From Nymphaea colorata (lineage: Eukaryota > Streptophyta > Magnoliopsida > Nymphaeales > Nymphaeaceae): DNA of 64,000 nt. Position numbers and translations under genes: made by a program. The stretch is from assembly GCF_008831285.2 (NCBI RefSeq), contig NC_045139.1:20378412-20442411 (forward strand). Direction: 5' to 3'. Below, one piece after another: positions 63,084 through 64,000 of this stretch. Below the pieces are notes generated by a model, which was not told where the DNA came from, made no database searches, and saw only the letters and a program-made list of their open reading frames with translations. Position 1 is the stretch's first letter, and every line of letters begins with the position of its first letter.

Positions 63084-64000
63084 TATGAATTTACCACGAC
63101 TTTACTGTAGTAAATCTGATCCACATAATGTGTGCTGGCAGTATTTGTTGAGATTACTTTCTTGTCAATATTTGTTAAAGATACTCTCCTAGATTGGTTA
63201 ACTTAAAGCCACGAGATTTTTAGACATCACATTGTGGTGAATTTGTGCGTGGTAAATTATTAACCATAGCATAGCACCAGTAGCACCAGTGATATTTGAA
63301 ATAAATTGCTTTCACGTGACACAATGTTGTTTTCATCGTTATGAGTATTTTCACTATTATTTCTTGCGAAATATGTTAACACCATAGCTGGGGTTTGATA
63401 GTTTCACACTAGGGGAACACAACACGTATCTGATATTTTTTGGATCTATTTTTGGTATTTTATGTTTATTAATTTATATTTGAAGAATGTAAACAATGAA
63501 TATATATATTTGTTTGCTTGATGTTATTTTCTGTGTGTGTGCGCGTGTGTCTCTGTATATTCAAAAGCTGGGCACATAATAGAGTTGCAGATAAAGTATT
63601 AAATTAACTTAGATGTGTATCTAGGAATTGGTGTTATCAACTTCAAGATATATCTCAGGCTCCCAGGCTTGCTCCCATATCCCCTGAAAGAGTTAAAGGT
63701 TTTATGATAAAAGCATACTTAAAATTGGCTTTCTTTCATTTAACCGATTGTTTTCTTCATTTAAATGAAGAAATCCAAACTTAATCATGTTTTTGTTGTA
63801 CTACTAAGTGGCTAGCGCATGTTTCTAAGATTTTCATAAAAGACCAGTTATCCTTTTAGGCTTCACGGTTGACTTTGATACGCCAGAAGCTCATCTTCAA
63901 ATATTCTACTATTTGGTACCTTGGATAACAAAATGCGACATCAGAAACAAAGTCGGATTAGGAATTCATGCTACCATCATAAAAGCATACATCACCAATT
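62895..64000 (+). other. ARP2 intron 11 (incomplete), no exon seen
   Basis: At least 1.1 kb of AT-rich intron with a TC/AC microsatellite at 63045-63083. No ARP2 exon and no other gene is recognisable. Confidence 0.7.

Overview
This is nuclear DNA from a plant, almost certainly a flowering plant. The evidence is one split host gene with plant-type actin-related protein 2 (ARP2) sequence, Ty1/copia elements primed by initiator tRNA-Met, a gypsy-like family with very long LTRs, small non-autonomous DNA transposons, and many long AT, CT, GT and GAA microsatellites in AT-rich DNA. The species cannot be named from the sequence alone.

The only host gene I can support is ARP2 on the + strand. It starts at 48579, and eleven exons up to 62894 encode the first 293 residues, about three quarters of the protein. 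The last exons lie beyond the window. ARP2 is the actin-like subunit that, with ARP3, starts branched actin filaments in the ARP2/3 complex.

Layout: 1-2.6 kb is non-coding with a Tourist-like MITE and a possible solo LTR. 2.6-8.0 kb is a decayed minus-strand copia element carrying a 718-bp hAT-like insertion. 8.4-14.0 kb is a plus-strand Tnt1/Tork-like copia with several stop codons and a truncated 3' LTR. 14-21 kb is gene-poor, with microsatellites, a hAT-like MITE and faint transposon remnants. 21-24 kb holds two decayed minus-strand copia pol remnants. 24-31 kb is degenerate repeat DNA with a copia integrase scrap and one GC-rich ORF of unknown status. 31-39 kb holds two copies of an approximately 3-kb gypsy-type LTR in + orientation, and 43.3-46.1 kb is a third copy, a solo LTR in reverse orientation with a perfect 5-bp target duplication. 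46-48.3 kb is non-coding DNA upstream of ARP2, and 48.6-64 kb is ARP2.

The most notable structure is the load of transposons inside ARP2 introns. Intron 2 contains a complete-length but inactive antisense copia element (6,348 bp, TSD ACCCG), which itself carries a 773-bp hAT-like element with 8-bp target duplications. Intron 5 holds two further small elements with 8-bp target duplications, one ending about 40 bp before the exon 6 acceptor. Intron 8 has a possible fourth. The exons remain open and every intron is GT-AG.

I found no tRNA, rRNA, CRISPR array or novel gene system. All retrotransposon proteins here are broken.
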